From: DATJFQ01 sp035495555
GTDB lineage: Bacteria > Acidobacteriota > Vicinamibacteria > Vicinamibacterales > 2-12-FULL-66-21
Assembly: GCA_035495555.1 (NCBI GenBank)
Contig: DATJFQ010000045.1
Span: forward strand, 1 to 19,565
Direction of reading: 5' to 3'
DNA: 19,565 nucleotides
Below the pieces are notes generated by a model. The model ran no database searches and had not been told where the DNA came from. It saw only the letters and a program-made list of their open reading frames with translations. Within the stretch, counting starts at the first letter, position 1; the number at the start of each line of letters is the position of its first letter. Shown one piece after another: positions 1 to 7,510 of this stretch. Both the position numbers and the translations under genes were made by a program.

Positions 1-2694
1 GTGTATGCCGAGCACGGCGAATACGATTCGCTGTTCCTGAGCAACTACGTCGACGTGTTCGTCCGAGACGCGATTAAACGGGTGCCCGGCGTCAGCGATG
101 TCGTGATCTTCGGTGAACGGCGCTATTCCATGCGCATCTGGCTCGACCCGCAGAAGATGGCCGCGCGCGGCGTCACCGCGACCGACGTCGTCAACGCGTT
201 GAGAGCGCAGAACATCCAGGTGGCGGCCGGCAGCCTCGGGCAGCCCCCTGCCCCTTCGGGCCAGATGTATCAGTTGAGCGTTCGCGCCGTCGGCCAGCTG
301 ACGAACCCGTCGCAGTTCGACGACATCATCGTCAAGACCGGCGCCAACGCAGCGCTCGTCCGCGTGAAAGACATCGGGCGCACCGAGCTGGGCGCCGAGA
401 CGTATTCGTCGGACCTGCGGTTCCAGGGCGTGTCCGGCGTCGGCTTCGGCGTCATTCAGCTTCCGACCGCGAACGCACTCGACGTGTACGAAGGGGTGAC
501 CACAGAGCTCCAGCAGCTCTCGAAACAGTTCCCGCCGGGGATGAAGGCGACGGTGGCGTTCAACACCACCGACGTCGTGCAGGAATCCATCCGCGAAGTG
601 TTGAAGACGCTCGTCGAGGCGATCATCCTCGTCGTTCTCGTCATCTTCATCTTCCTGCAGACCTGGCGCAGCACGATCATCCCGACGATCACGATCCCGG
701 TTTCGCTCGTCGGCGCGTTCGCGTTCGTGAAGCTGATGGGCTTCTCGATCAATACTCTGACGCTGTTCGGCATCATTCTCGCGACCGGCATCGTCGTCGA
801 CGACGCCATCGTCGTCATCGAGAACATCGAGCGCCATATCCAGGAGTTCCGCGTCCCGGCGCGGAAAGCGGCGCACGATGCCATGCGCGAGGTGCTGAGC
901 GCCGTCCTCGCGACCGCGCTGGTGCTGATCGCGGTCTTCGTCCCGGTGGCGTTCTTCCCGGGAACCACGGGGCGCCTCTACGCGCAGTTCTCGATGACGA
1001 TCGCGTTCGCCGTCGCGCTCTCCGCCTTCAACGCGGTCACGCTGACGCCGGCGCTCTCGGCGCTGCTGCTCGATCGGGAGAGCCATGACAAGGGACGGTT
1101 CTTCACGTTCTTCGAGGAGGGGATTGCGGCGGGCACGCGGCGTTACGTCACGGGACTGCGGGGCGCGCTCCGCGCGCGCTGGGTCGTCGTGTTCGTGTTC
1201 TTCGTCGCGCTCGCGGCCACGGTGTTCGTGTACCGCCGGGTGCCGCAGTCGTTCGTGCCCGAGGAAGACGAAGGCTACTTCATCGTCAATATCCAGGCGC
1301 CGGCCGGGGCCTCGCTGCAGTACACCGGCGATGTCGCGAAGCAGGCCGAGCAGATCATCCTGAAGGACCCCGACGTGATGGCGCTCTTCTCCGTCGCAGG
1401 CTTCAGCTTCAGCGGCGCGGCGTCGAACACCGGCCTGATGTTCGTCCGGCTGAAACCGTTCGATCAGCGGAAAGGCGACCAGCATTCGCTTCAGGCGATC
1501 CTCGGCCGGGTGAGCGGTCCGCTGTTCGGCATCCCGGGCGCGATCGTCGTCGCATTTACGCCGCCGTCGATTCCGGGGCTGAGCCGGTTCGGCGGATTCG
1601 AATTCCAGGTGCTCGATCAAACCGGCAGCGATATCAACGCGCTGGCCCAGGCCACGCAATCGCTGGTCACTGCGGGGAACCGGTCCGGCGTGCTGCGTGG
1701 CCTGTTCAGTCCCTTTACGGCGAACGACCCGCAGCTCCTCGTGTCCATCGACCGGCAGCGCGCGCTCGCGCTGGGCCTGCCGCTCGACGAGATCACCAAC
1801 GCCATGCAGGTGTTTCTCGGCTCCCAGTACGTCAACGACTTCGAGTTCAACAACCGCGCGTATCGCGTGTACGTGCAGGCGGACCAGCAGTTCCGGGCAA
1901 GCCCCCGCGCGCTCAAAGAACTTTACGCGCGCACGAACAAGGGAACGATGATCCCGCTCGAGCAGGTGGTCTCGCTGAAGGAGACGACGGCGCCCCAGGT
2001 CATCAGCCACTTCAACCTGTTCCGGTCCGCGACGATCAACGGCTCGCCCGCTCCCGGCGTGAGTTCGGGCGATGCGCTGAAGAAGATGGAAGAGCTCGCA
2101 GCCTCGACGCTGCCGCAGGGCTTCGGGTACGCGTGGTCCGGCATCTCGCTCGAGGAAACCAAAGCAGGACGGCAGTCGTTCATCATCTTCGGACTCGCGC
2201 TGCTGCTCGTGTATCTGACGCTGGCGGCGCAATACGAGAGCCTCGTCCTCCCATTCATCGTGCTGCTCGGCGTCCCGCTCGCCGTGCTCGGCGCGTTGTC
2301 GGCGCAGTGGATGCGCGGCCTGTCCAACGACGTCTATTGTCAGGTCGGCCTCGTGATGCTCATCGGCCTCGCGGCCAAGAACGCGATCCTCATCGTCGAG
2401 TTCGCCGAGCAACTGCGGCACCAGGGGCACTCCATCCTCGAGGCTGCAGTCGAGGCTGCCCGGATCCGGCTTCGTCCAATTCTGATGACGTCGCTGGCGT
2501 TCATCCTCGGCGTGCTGCCGCTGGTGTTCGCCACAGGCGCCGGCCAGGAGGCGCGGCATTCGGTCGGAACAGCCGTGGCCGGCGGCATGGTGGTTTCGAC
2601 GTTTCTCAACATCATGTTCATCCCGGTGCTGTACGTCGTCATCGAAACGATGCGCGAACGGGTCGGCGGCGCGCGGACGGTGAAAGCGGAATAA
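1..2694 (+). CDS. RND multidrug efflux permease, HAE1 family (5' partial)
   Basis: This is the C-terminal ~85% of an inner-membrane RND proton-antiporter of the AcrB/MexB type, the pump subunit of a tripartite drug or solvent efflux system. The reading frame is open from the first base. The first residues already match the porter domain (YDSLFLSNYV, then LPGV-like RVPGVSDV and MRIWLDP). By comparison with AcrB about 140 N-terminal residues, including TM1, lie outside the window, so the GTG at base 1 is not a true start. The proton-relay residues are present: D267-D268 in GIVVDDAIVVIENIER (TM4) and K793 in GLAAKNAILIVEF (TM10). The second porter half and TM7-TM12 are complete, ending near residue 897. 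The membrane-fusion partner would be expected upstream. The substrate cannot be read from the sequence. The family call is firm. Confidence 0.95.
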   Translation: MYAEHGEYDSLFLSNYVDVFVRDAIKRVPGVSDVVIFGERRYSMRIWLDPQKMAARGVTATDVVNALRAQNIQVAAGSLGQPPAPSGQMYQLSVRAVGQLTNPSQFDDIIVKTGANAALVRVKDIGRTELGAETYSSDLRFQGVSGVGFGVIQLPTANALDVYEGVTTELQQLSKQFPPGMKATVAFNTTDVVQESIREVLKTLVEAIILVVLVIFIFLQTWRSTIIPTITIPVSLVGAFAFVKLMGFSINTLTLFGIILATGIVVDDAIVVIENIERHIQEFRVPARKAAHDAMREVLSAVLATALVLIAVFVPVAFFPGTTGRLYAQFSMTIAFAVALSAFNAVTLTPALSALLLDRESHDKGRFFTFFEEGIAAGTRRYVTGLRGALRARWVVVFVFFVALAATVFVYRRVPQSFVPEEDEGYFIVNIQAPAGASLQYTGDVAKQAEQIILKDPDVMALFSVAGFSFSGAASNTGLMFVRLKPFDQRKGDQHSLQAILGRVSGPLFGIPGAIVVAFTPPSIPGLSRFGGFEFQVLDQTGSDINALAQATQSLVTAGNRSGVLRGLFSPFTANDPQLLVSIDRQRALALGLPLDEITNAMQVFLGSQYVNDFEFNNRAYRVYVQADQQFRASPRALKELYARTNKGTMIPLEQVVSLKETTAPQVISHFNLFRSATINGSPAPGVSSGDALKKMEELAASTLPQGFGYAWSGISLEETKAGRQSFIIFGLALLLVYLTLAAQYESLVLPFIVLLGVPLAVLGALSAQWMRGLSNDVYCQVGLVMLIGLAAKNAILIVEFAEQLRHQGHSILEAAVEAARIRLRPILMTSLAFILGVLPLVFATGAGQEARHSVGTAVAGGMVVSTFLNIMFIPVLYVVIETMRERVGGARTVKAE

Positions 2695-2813
2695 GGTCGG
2701 ACCAGGGTCGGAGCTTCCCGCAAATCACTGGAAAAATTGACACTATCGGGCGATCCGTAGTACGCTGGCGGGTCTTTTTAATCGAACACGTAGGGCTTGA
2801 GGAGAGTGCGGCG
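2695..2813 (+). promoter_or_regulatory. candidate sigma-70-type promoter and leader of the STAS/glycan operon
   Basis: The 119-base gap after the RND gene contains a perfect -35 hexamer TTGACA at 2737-2742. An 18-base spacer leads to TACGCT at 2761-2766, a partial -10 match (T, A and final T conserved). The segment is A-rich just before the -35 (GAAAAA), and a T-run lies at 2774-2778. A Shine-Dalgarno-like AGGAGA at 2800-2805 precedes the ATG at 2814. The promoter is predicted from sequence only. It would start the transcript that reads through the STAS and probably the downstream glycan genes. Confidence 0.5.
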
Positions 2814-3152
2814 ATGCAGATCGAGGAACGGATCGTCGACGGAGTGACGATTCTCGACCTGAAGGGCAAGATGACGCTCGGCGAAGGCGACGAGCTGCTC
2901 AAGGACAAGATCAACTCCCTGATTCAGCAGGATCGCAAGCGTCTCGTGCTCAATCTCGAGAACGTGCCCTACATCGACAGTGCGGGTCTCGGTGAAATCG
3001 TGCGCACCTACACGACCGTGAGCCGCCAGGGGGGCAAGCTGAAGCTGCTGAACCTGACGAAGCGGATTACGGATCTGCTCTCGATCACCAAGCTGCTGAC
3101 GGTGTTCGAGACCTACGACTCGGAAGCCGACGCTATCCAGAGCTTCACGTAG
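2814..3152 (+). CDS. STAS-domain protein, anti-sigma-factor antagonist (SpoIIAA/RsbV-like)
   Basis: A 112-residue single-domain STAS protein. Members of this family are partner-switching regulators: the unphosphorylated form binds an anti-sigma-factor serine kinase and is inactivated by phosphorylation of a conserved Ser. The Ser is S56 in YIDSAGLGEIV, after a LVLNLENV beta strand. The length equals the usual 100-115 residues of the family. The ATG at 2814 was chosen because it begins the fold (MQIEERIVDGVTILDLKG) and has AGGAGA upstream. The frame is open much further upstream, but that part overlaps the RND gene and encodes no recognisable protein. No cognate kinase, phosphatase or sigma factor is visible in the window, so the partner is unknown. 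It lies 39 bases before the prenyltransferase gene and may be cotranscribed with it. Confidence 0.9.
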   Translation: MQIEERIVDGVTILDLKGKMTLGEGDELLKDKINSLIQQDRKRLVLNLENVPYIDSAGLGEIVRTYTTVSRQGGKLKLLNLTKRITDLLSITKLLTVFETYDSEADAIQSFT

Positions 3153-3191
3153 CCTTTCGGCGTCAGACCCGCCACGCGACGGCAACCGCGC

Positions 3192-4163
3192 ATGGCGCAT
3201 ATCACAGTTTCGAGCCTGGACGATCCACGTCCGGCGGAAGTCGGGGCGGTGGACCGTCCGCTGGGCGTCAGCCTCTTCCTGTCCCTGCGGCCCTCGCAGT
3301 GGACGAAGAACCTGTTCGTCTTCGGCGCGCTGCTGTTCGGGCAGCGCGGCACACAGCCGGTCTTCCTCGATCCCCGTGCCATCGCCCAGGCCTCTGCCGC
3401 GTTCGCAATCTTCTGCGCGCTTTCAGGCGTCGTCTATCTCGTCAACGACGTCGCGGACCGGCACAGCGACCGTCTCCATCCGTTGAAGCGGAAGCGGCCG
3501 ATCGCGTCAGGGGTCGTCTCCCCTTCGATCGCGATCACGACCGCGATCGTGCTCGGAGCGCTCGGCCTCGGAGCCGCCTACCTGCTTCGTCCGACCTTTG
3601 CCATCGTTGCCGCGACCTACGTCGCCCTGCAGGCCTGCTATTCGGGGCCGCTGAAGCACATGGTGATCATCGACGTGCTCACCATAGCCGTCGGCTTCGT
3701 GCTGCGCGCGGCGGCCGGCGCGGTCGCGATTGACGTGCCGATCAGCCACTGGCTGTTGATCCTGATCATGCTGCTGGCGTTGTTCCTCGCGCTGAGCAAG
3801 CGGCGGCACGAGCTGGTCCTGCTCGCCGACGGCGCAAGCAGCCATCGCCGCATCCTGCAGGAGTACAGCCCGTACCTGCTCGATCAGATGATAGGCGTGG
3901 TCACGGCGTCGACGCTCGTGTCCTACGTCATCTACACGGTGAGCCCCGAAACGGTCCAGAAGTTCCACACCGACTGGCTGGGACTCACGCTCATCTTTCC
4001 GTTGTATGGAATTTTCCGCTATCTGTACCTCGTTCATCAGAAAGAGGGCGGGGGCAGTCCATCCGACATGCTGCAGAACGATCGACCGCTGCTGGCGTGC
4101 GTCGCCCTGTGGGCGCTGTCGGTGGCCGCGATCATTTATGGGACGAATCTCTTGAATGGCTAA
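3192..4163 (+). CDS. UbiA-superfamily prenyltransferase, decaprenyl-phosphate phosphoribosyltransferase type
   Basis: A 323-residue polytopic membrane protein of the UbiA superfamily. The closest recognisable type is DPPR synthase (mycobacterial Rv3806c), which transfers 5-phosphoribose from PRPP to a polyprenyl phosphate. Visible hallmarks are motif 1 NDVADRHSDRLHPLKRKRPI with N85, D86, D89 and D93, and the subgroup-typical HP...KRxRPIASG. A second polar region, Y150-SGPLKH then D161 and R172, leads to D181. SKRRHE at 202-207 and a late NDRPLL segment are also typical. About eight or nine hydrophobic helices are visible. The ATG at 3192 lacks a clear Shine-Dalgarno. The stop overlaps the next gene by 8 bases. 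In actinobacteria the product feeds decaprenyl-phospho-arabinose; here the acceptor and the final sugar are unknown. Other polyprenyl or aromatic substrates remain possible. Confidence 0.85.
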   Translation: MAHITVSSLDDPRPAEVGAVDRPLGVSLFLSLRPSQWTKNLFVFGALLFGQRGTQPVFLDPRAIAQASAAFAIFCALSGVVYLVNDVADRHSDRLHPLKRKRPIASGVVSPSIAITTAIVLGALGLGAAYLLRPTFAIVAATYVALQACYSGPLKHMVIIDVLTIAVGFVLRAAAGAVAIDVPISHWLLILIMLLALFLALSKRRHELVLLADGASSHRRILQEYSPYLLDQMIGVVTASTLVSYVIYTVSPETVQKFHTDWLGLTLIFPLYGIFRYLYLVHQKEGGGSPSDMLQNDRPLLACVALWALSVAAIIYGTNLLNG

Positions 4164-5430
4164 ATCCAAAGTCGCGATCTTGCGAACGTCACCGGCCACG
4201 GTGCTGCGTGACTACCACGAGCTGCTGAATCTCGCCGACTACCAGAACGTCGTCGTCAAGGACTCCGACACGGCACTCAAAGTCAATATCTCCTGGCATT
4301 TCTTCTATCCGGGCAGCTCCACGACGCCGTGGCAGCTCGAGGGCGTGATCCGCGCCATGAAGCAGGACGGGTACGACCCCAATCTGATGCACGCGTGCCA
4401 CAACCGGACGGTCGTGATCGACGCGCACCTCGGCGAGCGGGAGAACAAGCAGATCAACGTCATCGCCGCGCACGGCCTTCGGAACGTGCACATCTACGAA
4501 ACCGAGGAGTGGATCAACATCCGGGATGCCGTCGGCGACCTGACGAAGCGGTTCACGTGTCTGAACGAGGTATACCCCAGGGGGTTCATGATTCCGCGCC
4601 GCTTCATCGGCGAGAACATCATTCACCTGCCGACGGTGAAGACGCACGTGTTCACGACGACGACGGGAGCGATGAAGAACGCGTTCGGCGGGCTGCTCAA
4701 CGAGCACCGGCACTGGACGCATCCGGTCATCAGCGAAACGCTGGTCGATCTGCTGATGATCCAGCAGCAGATTCATCGGGGCGTGTTCGCGGTCATGGAC
4801 GGGACGTTCGCGGGCGACGGCCCCGGCCCGCGCTGCATGATGCCGCACGTGAAGAACGTGATTCTTGCGAGCGCCGACCAGGTGGCGATCGACGCGGTCG
4901 CCGCGCGGCTGATGGGCTTCGACCCGATGTCGATCAAATTCATCCGCATGGCGCACGACCTCGGTCTCGGCTGCGGCGACCCGCGCGAGATCGAAATCGC
5001 CGGCGACCGGGAGGCCGGCGCGCAGAACTGGCATTTCGTCGGGCCCTTCAAGAAAATGACGTTCGCCTCGCGGATGCAGCACAAAATCTACTGGGGACCG
5101 ATGAAGAAGCCGATCGAGTGGTCGCTGAAGACGGTGCTCGCCCCCTGGGCATACATCGCCAGCGTTCTCTATCACGACAGCTTCTGGTATCCCGTGAAAG
5201 CGAAACGAATGATGCGGCAGGTGCTCGACAGCCCGTGGGGACGGCTGTTCCGCAACTGGGAACAGCTCACGCCTGACGCGAACGGCTATCCGCAGGTCGG
5301 AGACACCGCGGCCGACGTCAAGCTGACCGGCGTCCGGGCGCTCGTCCGTTCAGTCGGGATCCTGGGGACGTGCATCAAACAGGCGCCCGAATTCGTCACC
5401 CGGCGCCGCCAGCCCGTGAAGCCATCATGA
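4156..5430 (+). CDS. DUF362 domain-containing protein
   Basis: A 424-residue protein with the DUF362 core. The motifs are LPTVKTH (K162-T163-H164), TTGAMKNAFGG (169-179), VMDGTFAGDGPGPR (213-226) and DQVAIDAVAARLMGFDP (241-257). DUF362 has no established biochemical function. Many members carry a C-terminal 2[4Fe-4S] ferredoxin segment. None is seen here: the few Cys residues (C81, C135, C227, C273) are not in CxxCxxC spacing. The C-terminal third (about 290-424) is rich in aromatic and basic residues (KKMTF..., HKIYWGP) with a weakly hydrophobic stretch near 325-345, and could associate with the membrane. Translation is probably coupled to the prenyltransferase through ATGGCTAA, where the start lies 5 bases before that gene's TAA. 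Its place between a lipid-phosphosugar synthase and glycosyltransferases suggests a role in glycan assembly, which is inference only. Confidence 0.85.
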   Translation: MAKSKVAILRTSPATVLRDYHELLNLADYQNVVVKDSDTALKVNISWHFFYPGSSTTPWQLEGVIRAMKQDGYDPNLMHACHNRTVVIDAHLGERENKQINVIAAHGLRNVHIYETEEWINIRDAVGDLTKRFTCLNEVYPRGFMIPRRFIGENIIHLPTVKTHVFTTTTGAMKNAFGGLLNEHRHWTHPVISETLVDLLMIQQQIHRGVFAVMDGTFAGDGPGPRCMMPHVKNVILASADQVAIDAVAARLMGFDPMSIKFIRMAHDLGLGCGDPREIEIAGDREAGAQNWHFVGPFKKMTFASRMQHKIYWGPMKKPIEWSLKTVLAPWAYIASVLYHDSFWYPVKAKRMMRQVLDSPWGRLFRNWEQLTPDANGYPQVGDTAADVKLTGVRALVRSVGILGTCIKQAPEFVTRRRQPVKPS

Positions 5431-6194
5431 GCGATTTTCAGGTTCGCTCCGACAACGTCGACGTCGAGCAGATCATGCGGCAGATCCGCGCGCGGATCCG
5501 CGACAAGCGCGGCGTCGACTACACGGAGGACGAGATCCGCGAGCTGGCCAACGTCAAGCTCGAGAAGTTCCTCGATCCGAAAGGCATCCGCTCCGATCTG
5601 CTCCAGCAGTATCGGCGCGCCCGCGAGACAGACACGTCTCCGAGGAACTTCGCGTTCGAGGACACGACGATCTACGCGTCGAGCCGGCCGCTCCTGCGCG
5701 CGATCCGGCGGCTCCTCAATCCGATTCTGAAGCTGTTCTTCAATCCAAACCCGCTCATCGAGTCCCTCCACATCCAGGCGCGCCTGAACGAGTCGTACAA
5801 CCGTTCCGAAGCGCTCTATTACGAGCTGGTGCACAACCTCGTCCTCGAAACGACGCGGCTCGGCGTGGAAGTGAAGAACCTGAAGATGCGGCTCGAGTCC
5901 ATTTCGAGCCGCCTGGATTTCGACGAGCGGCGGGCCCGCGCGCTCGAAGGCGTCGTGCAGTATCGCCCGGGGGCCGCCGCCCCGCAGCAGCCGCCGACGG
6001 GTCAAGCCAACGATCTCGACAACGACGGCAACGAACGGCGCAACCGCCGCCGTCGACGGCGTGGACGCCGGCGGCCAGGCAGCGGCGAACCGGGCGCTGC
6101 GCGCGAGCAGGGCGCGGCCGGCGCGTCCGAGAACGAGGGCGGCCGTCCCGCAGGTGAATCGCGGGCGCCGTCCCCGGAACACGATCAGTCGTGA
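5427..6194 (+). CDS. helical/coiled-coil protein with Arg-rich, disordered C-terminus; unknown function
   Basis: A 255-residue protein that I cannot assign to a characterised family. The N-terminus (DNVDVEQIMRQIRARIRDKR, 9-28) resembles a short helical segment found at the start of proteins in bacterial glycan clusters; that is recollection, not a search result. Residues 88-110 are amphipathic or hydrophobic (LLRAIRRLLNPILKLFFNP), perhaps a membrane-surface helix. Residues 110-175 look like a continuous helix or coiled coil. The tail is low complexity: a Pro/Gln/Gly stretch, then an Arg block at 204-216 (RRNRRRRRRGRRR), then a Gly/Ala/Glu-rich end. The ATG at 5427 was chosen because it makes an ATGA overlap with the DUF362 stop and begins the conserved-looking segment. 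The end overlaps the next gene as GTGA. A scaffold for the glycosyltransferases or a polyanion-binding role are possibilities only. Confidence 0.75.
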   Translation: MSDFQVRSDNVDVEQIMRQIRARIRDKRGVDYTEDEIRELANVKLEKFLDPKGIRSDLLQQYRRARETDTSPRNFAFEDTTIYASSRPLLRAIRRLLNPILKLFFNPNPLIESLHIQARLNESYNRSEALYYELVHNLVLETTRLGVEVKNLKMRLESISSRLDFDERRARALEGVVQYRPGAAAPQQPPTGQANDLDNDGNERRNRRRRRRGRRRPGSGEPGAAREQGAAGASENEGGRPAGESRAPSPEHDQS

Positions 6195-7510
6195 AGCTGG
6201 CGGTCGTCGTCCAGCGGTACGGCGCCGACATCAATGGCGGCGCCGAGCTCCACGCTCGTTATATCGCCCAGCGGCTGTCGCGCCGCGTGGCTGTGGATGT
6301 CCTCACCACCTGCGCGCGCGATTACATCACCTGGAGGAACGAGCTCCCCGCGGGCGAGGAGCAGGTCGACGGCGTTCGTGTGCTCCGGTTTCCGGTCGAC
6401 CGCGAACGGCATCCGCACGAATTCGGGCGCCGATCCGTTCGAGTGTTCGAGCGGACGCATTCCCTCCAGGACGAACTCGACTGGCTCGACAGCGAAGGCC
6501 CGACGAGCACGGCGCTCGTCCGCCATGCCGCACGCCACACGGCAAGCTACGACTTCTTCCTGCTGTTCAGCTATCGCTACTATCTCGCTTTTCATCTCGC
6601 GAGGCGCCTCGCGCCGAAGGCCGTACTCGTGCCGACGGCGGAACGCGACGCGGCGATCGGCGTCAGCCTGTTCGCGCCGGTCTTCAGGGGTGTGCGAGCC
6701 CTGATGTACAACTCGCCCGAAGAGCGCGCCATGATTCGGGCCGTATCGCAGAACGACGGAGTGCCAGGCGTCGTCGTCGGGGTCGGTTCTGATGTGCCGG
6801 ATCGGACCGACGGGGCGAGGTTCCGCCGCAAGTTCAATGTCCGCCGGCCGTTCGCGATCTACATCGGCCGGATCGACGAAAACAAGGGCTGCGGCGAGTT
6901 GTTCTCGTACTTCCAGCGGTATGCGGCGGCGTTTCCTCGCGGGCTGGAGCTGATCCTCGCCGGCAATCCGATCATCAAGGTGCCAGAGCACCCTCGGATC
7001 CGGCACCTCGGGTTCCTGGACGACACCGACAAGTTCGATGCGCTCGCTGCCGCGGACCTGCTGATCATGCCGTCCTATTACGAGAGTCTTTCGATGGTGG
7101 CGCTCGAAGCATGGGCTCTCGGGCGTCCGGTGCTCGCCAACGGCCGATGCGACGTGCTGAAGGGTCAATGCATCCGCAGCAACGCCGGGCTGTATTACGA
7201 GAGCTACGAGGAGTTCGTCGAAGGCCTGTACTCGCTCGAATCGAACGGGCCGCTGAACGCGCGCCTGGGCCGGAACGGCCGCGAGTTCTTCATGCGTCAC
7301 TACGCGTGGCCGGTCATCGAGCGGAAGTATCTCGACATGTTCGAGCAGTTGCGCCGCGCGGACCCGCCCGTCAACGCGATAGCGCCGCTCCCCTGGTGGC
7401 TTGGCCGGCGAACGCGCAACGTACCGCCTGCCGCCGACGTACTCGCCCGTGTTCCATCGGGCCCGGCGCTCACGCCGCGCGCCCCCGATGTGTACGGACG
7501 CAGCGCATGA
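6191..7510 (+). CDS. GT4-type glycosyltransferase (paralogue A)
   Basis: A 439-residue retaining GT-B glycosyltransferase of the GT4 type, predicted to transfer a sugar from a nucleotide- or lipid-activated donor at the cytoplasmic face. The N-terminal Rossmann half starts VVVQRYGADINGGAELH, with a Gly-rich loop, and carries VLTTCARDYITW (38-49). The C-terminal half has YIGRIDENKGCGEL (224-236) and the E-x7-E signature ESLSMVALE (E298, E306) followed by GRPVLANG. The last ~50 residues are Pro/Ala-rich and lie outside the catalytic fold. The GTG start at 6191 is chosen because it overlaps the upstream TGA as GTGA and places the first beta strand correctly. It is a clear paralogue of the last glycosyltransferase in the operon (9871-11145). 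Donor, acceptor and linkage are unknown. Confidence 0.9.
   Translation: MKLAVVVQRYGADINGGAELHARYIAQRLSRRVAVDVLTTCARDYITWRNELPAGEEQVDGVRVLRFPVDRERHPHEFGRRSVRVFERTHSLQDELDWLDSEGPTSTALVRHAARHTASYDFFLLFSYRYYLAFHLARRLAPKAVLVPTAERDAAIGVSLFAPVFRGVRALMYNSPEERAMIRAVSQNDGVPGVVVGVGSDVPDRTDGARFRRKFNVRRPFAIYIGRIDENKGCGELFSYFQRYAAAFPRGLELILAGNPIIKVPEHPRIRHLGFLDDTDKFDALAAADLLIMPSYYESLSMVALEAWALGRPVLANGRCDVLKGQCIRSNAGLYYESYEEFVEGLYSLESNGPLNARLGRNGREFFMRHYAWPVIERKYLDMFEQLRRADPPVNAIAPLPWWLGRRTRNVPPAADVLARVPSGPALTPRAPDVYGRSA

Noticed and set aside
1..3. GTG at base 1 as the real start of the RND pump
   Set aside because: Homology to AcrB-type pumps places this point about 140 residues into the protein. TM1 and the first part of the porter domain are missing, so it is a window-edge truncation.
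2133..2813. N-terminal extension of the STAS frame into the RND gene
   Set aside because: It overlaps the conserved C-terminal half of the RND pump in another frame and encodes no recognised sequence. The STAS fold begins at 2814 with a Shine-Dalgarno in front.
7111..7506. Upstream extension of the paralogue B glycosyltransferase frame
   Set aside because: It overlaps the C-terminal coding part of paralogue A, its translation is low-complexity Arg/Pro/Ala, and the ATGA at 7507 is a better start.
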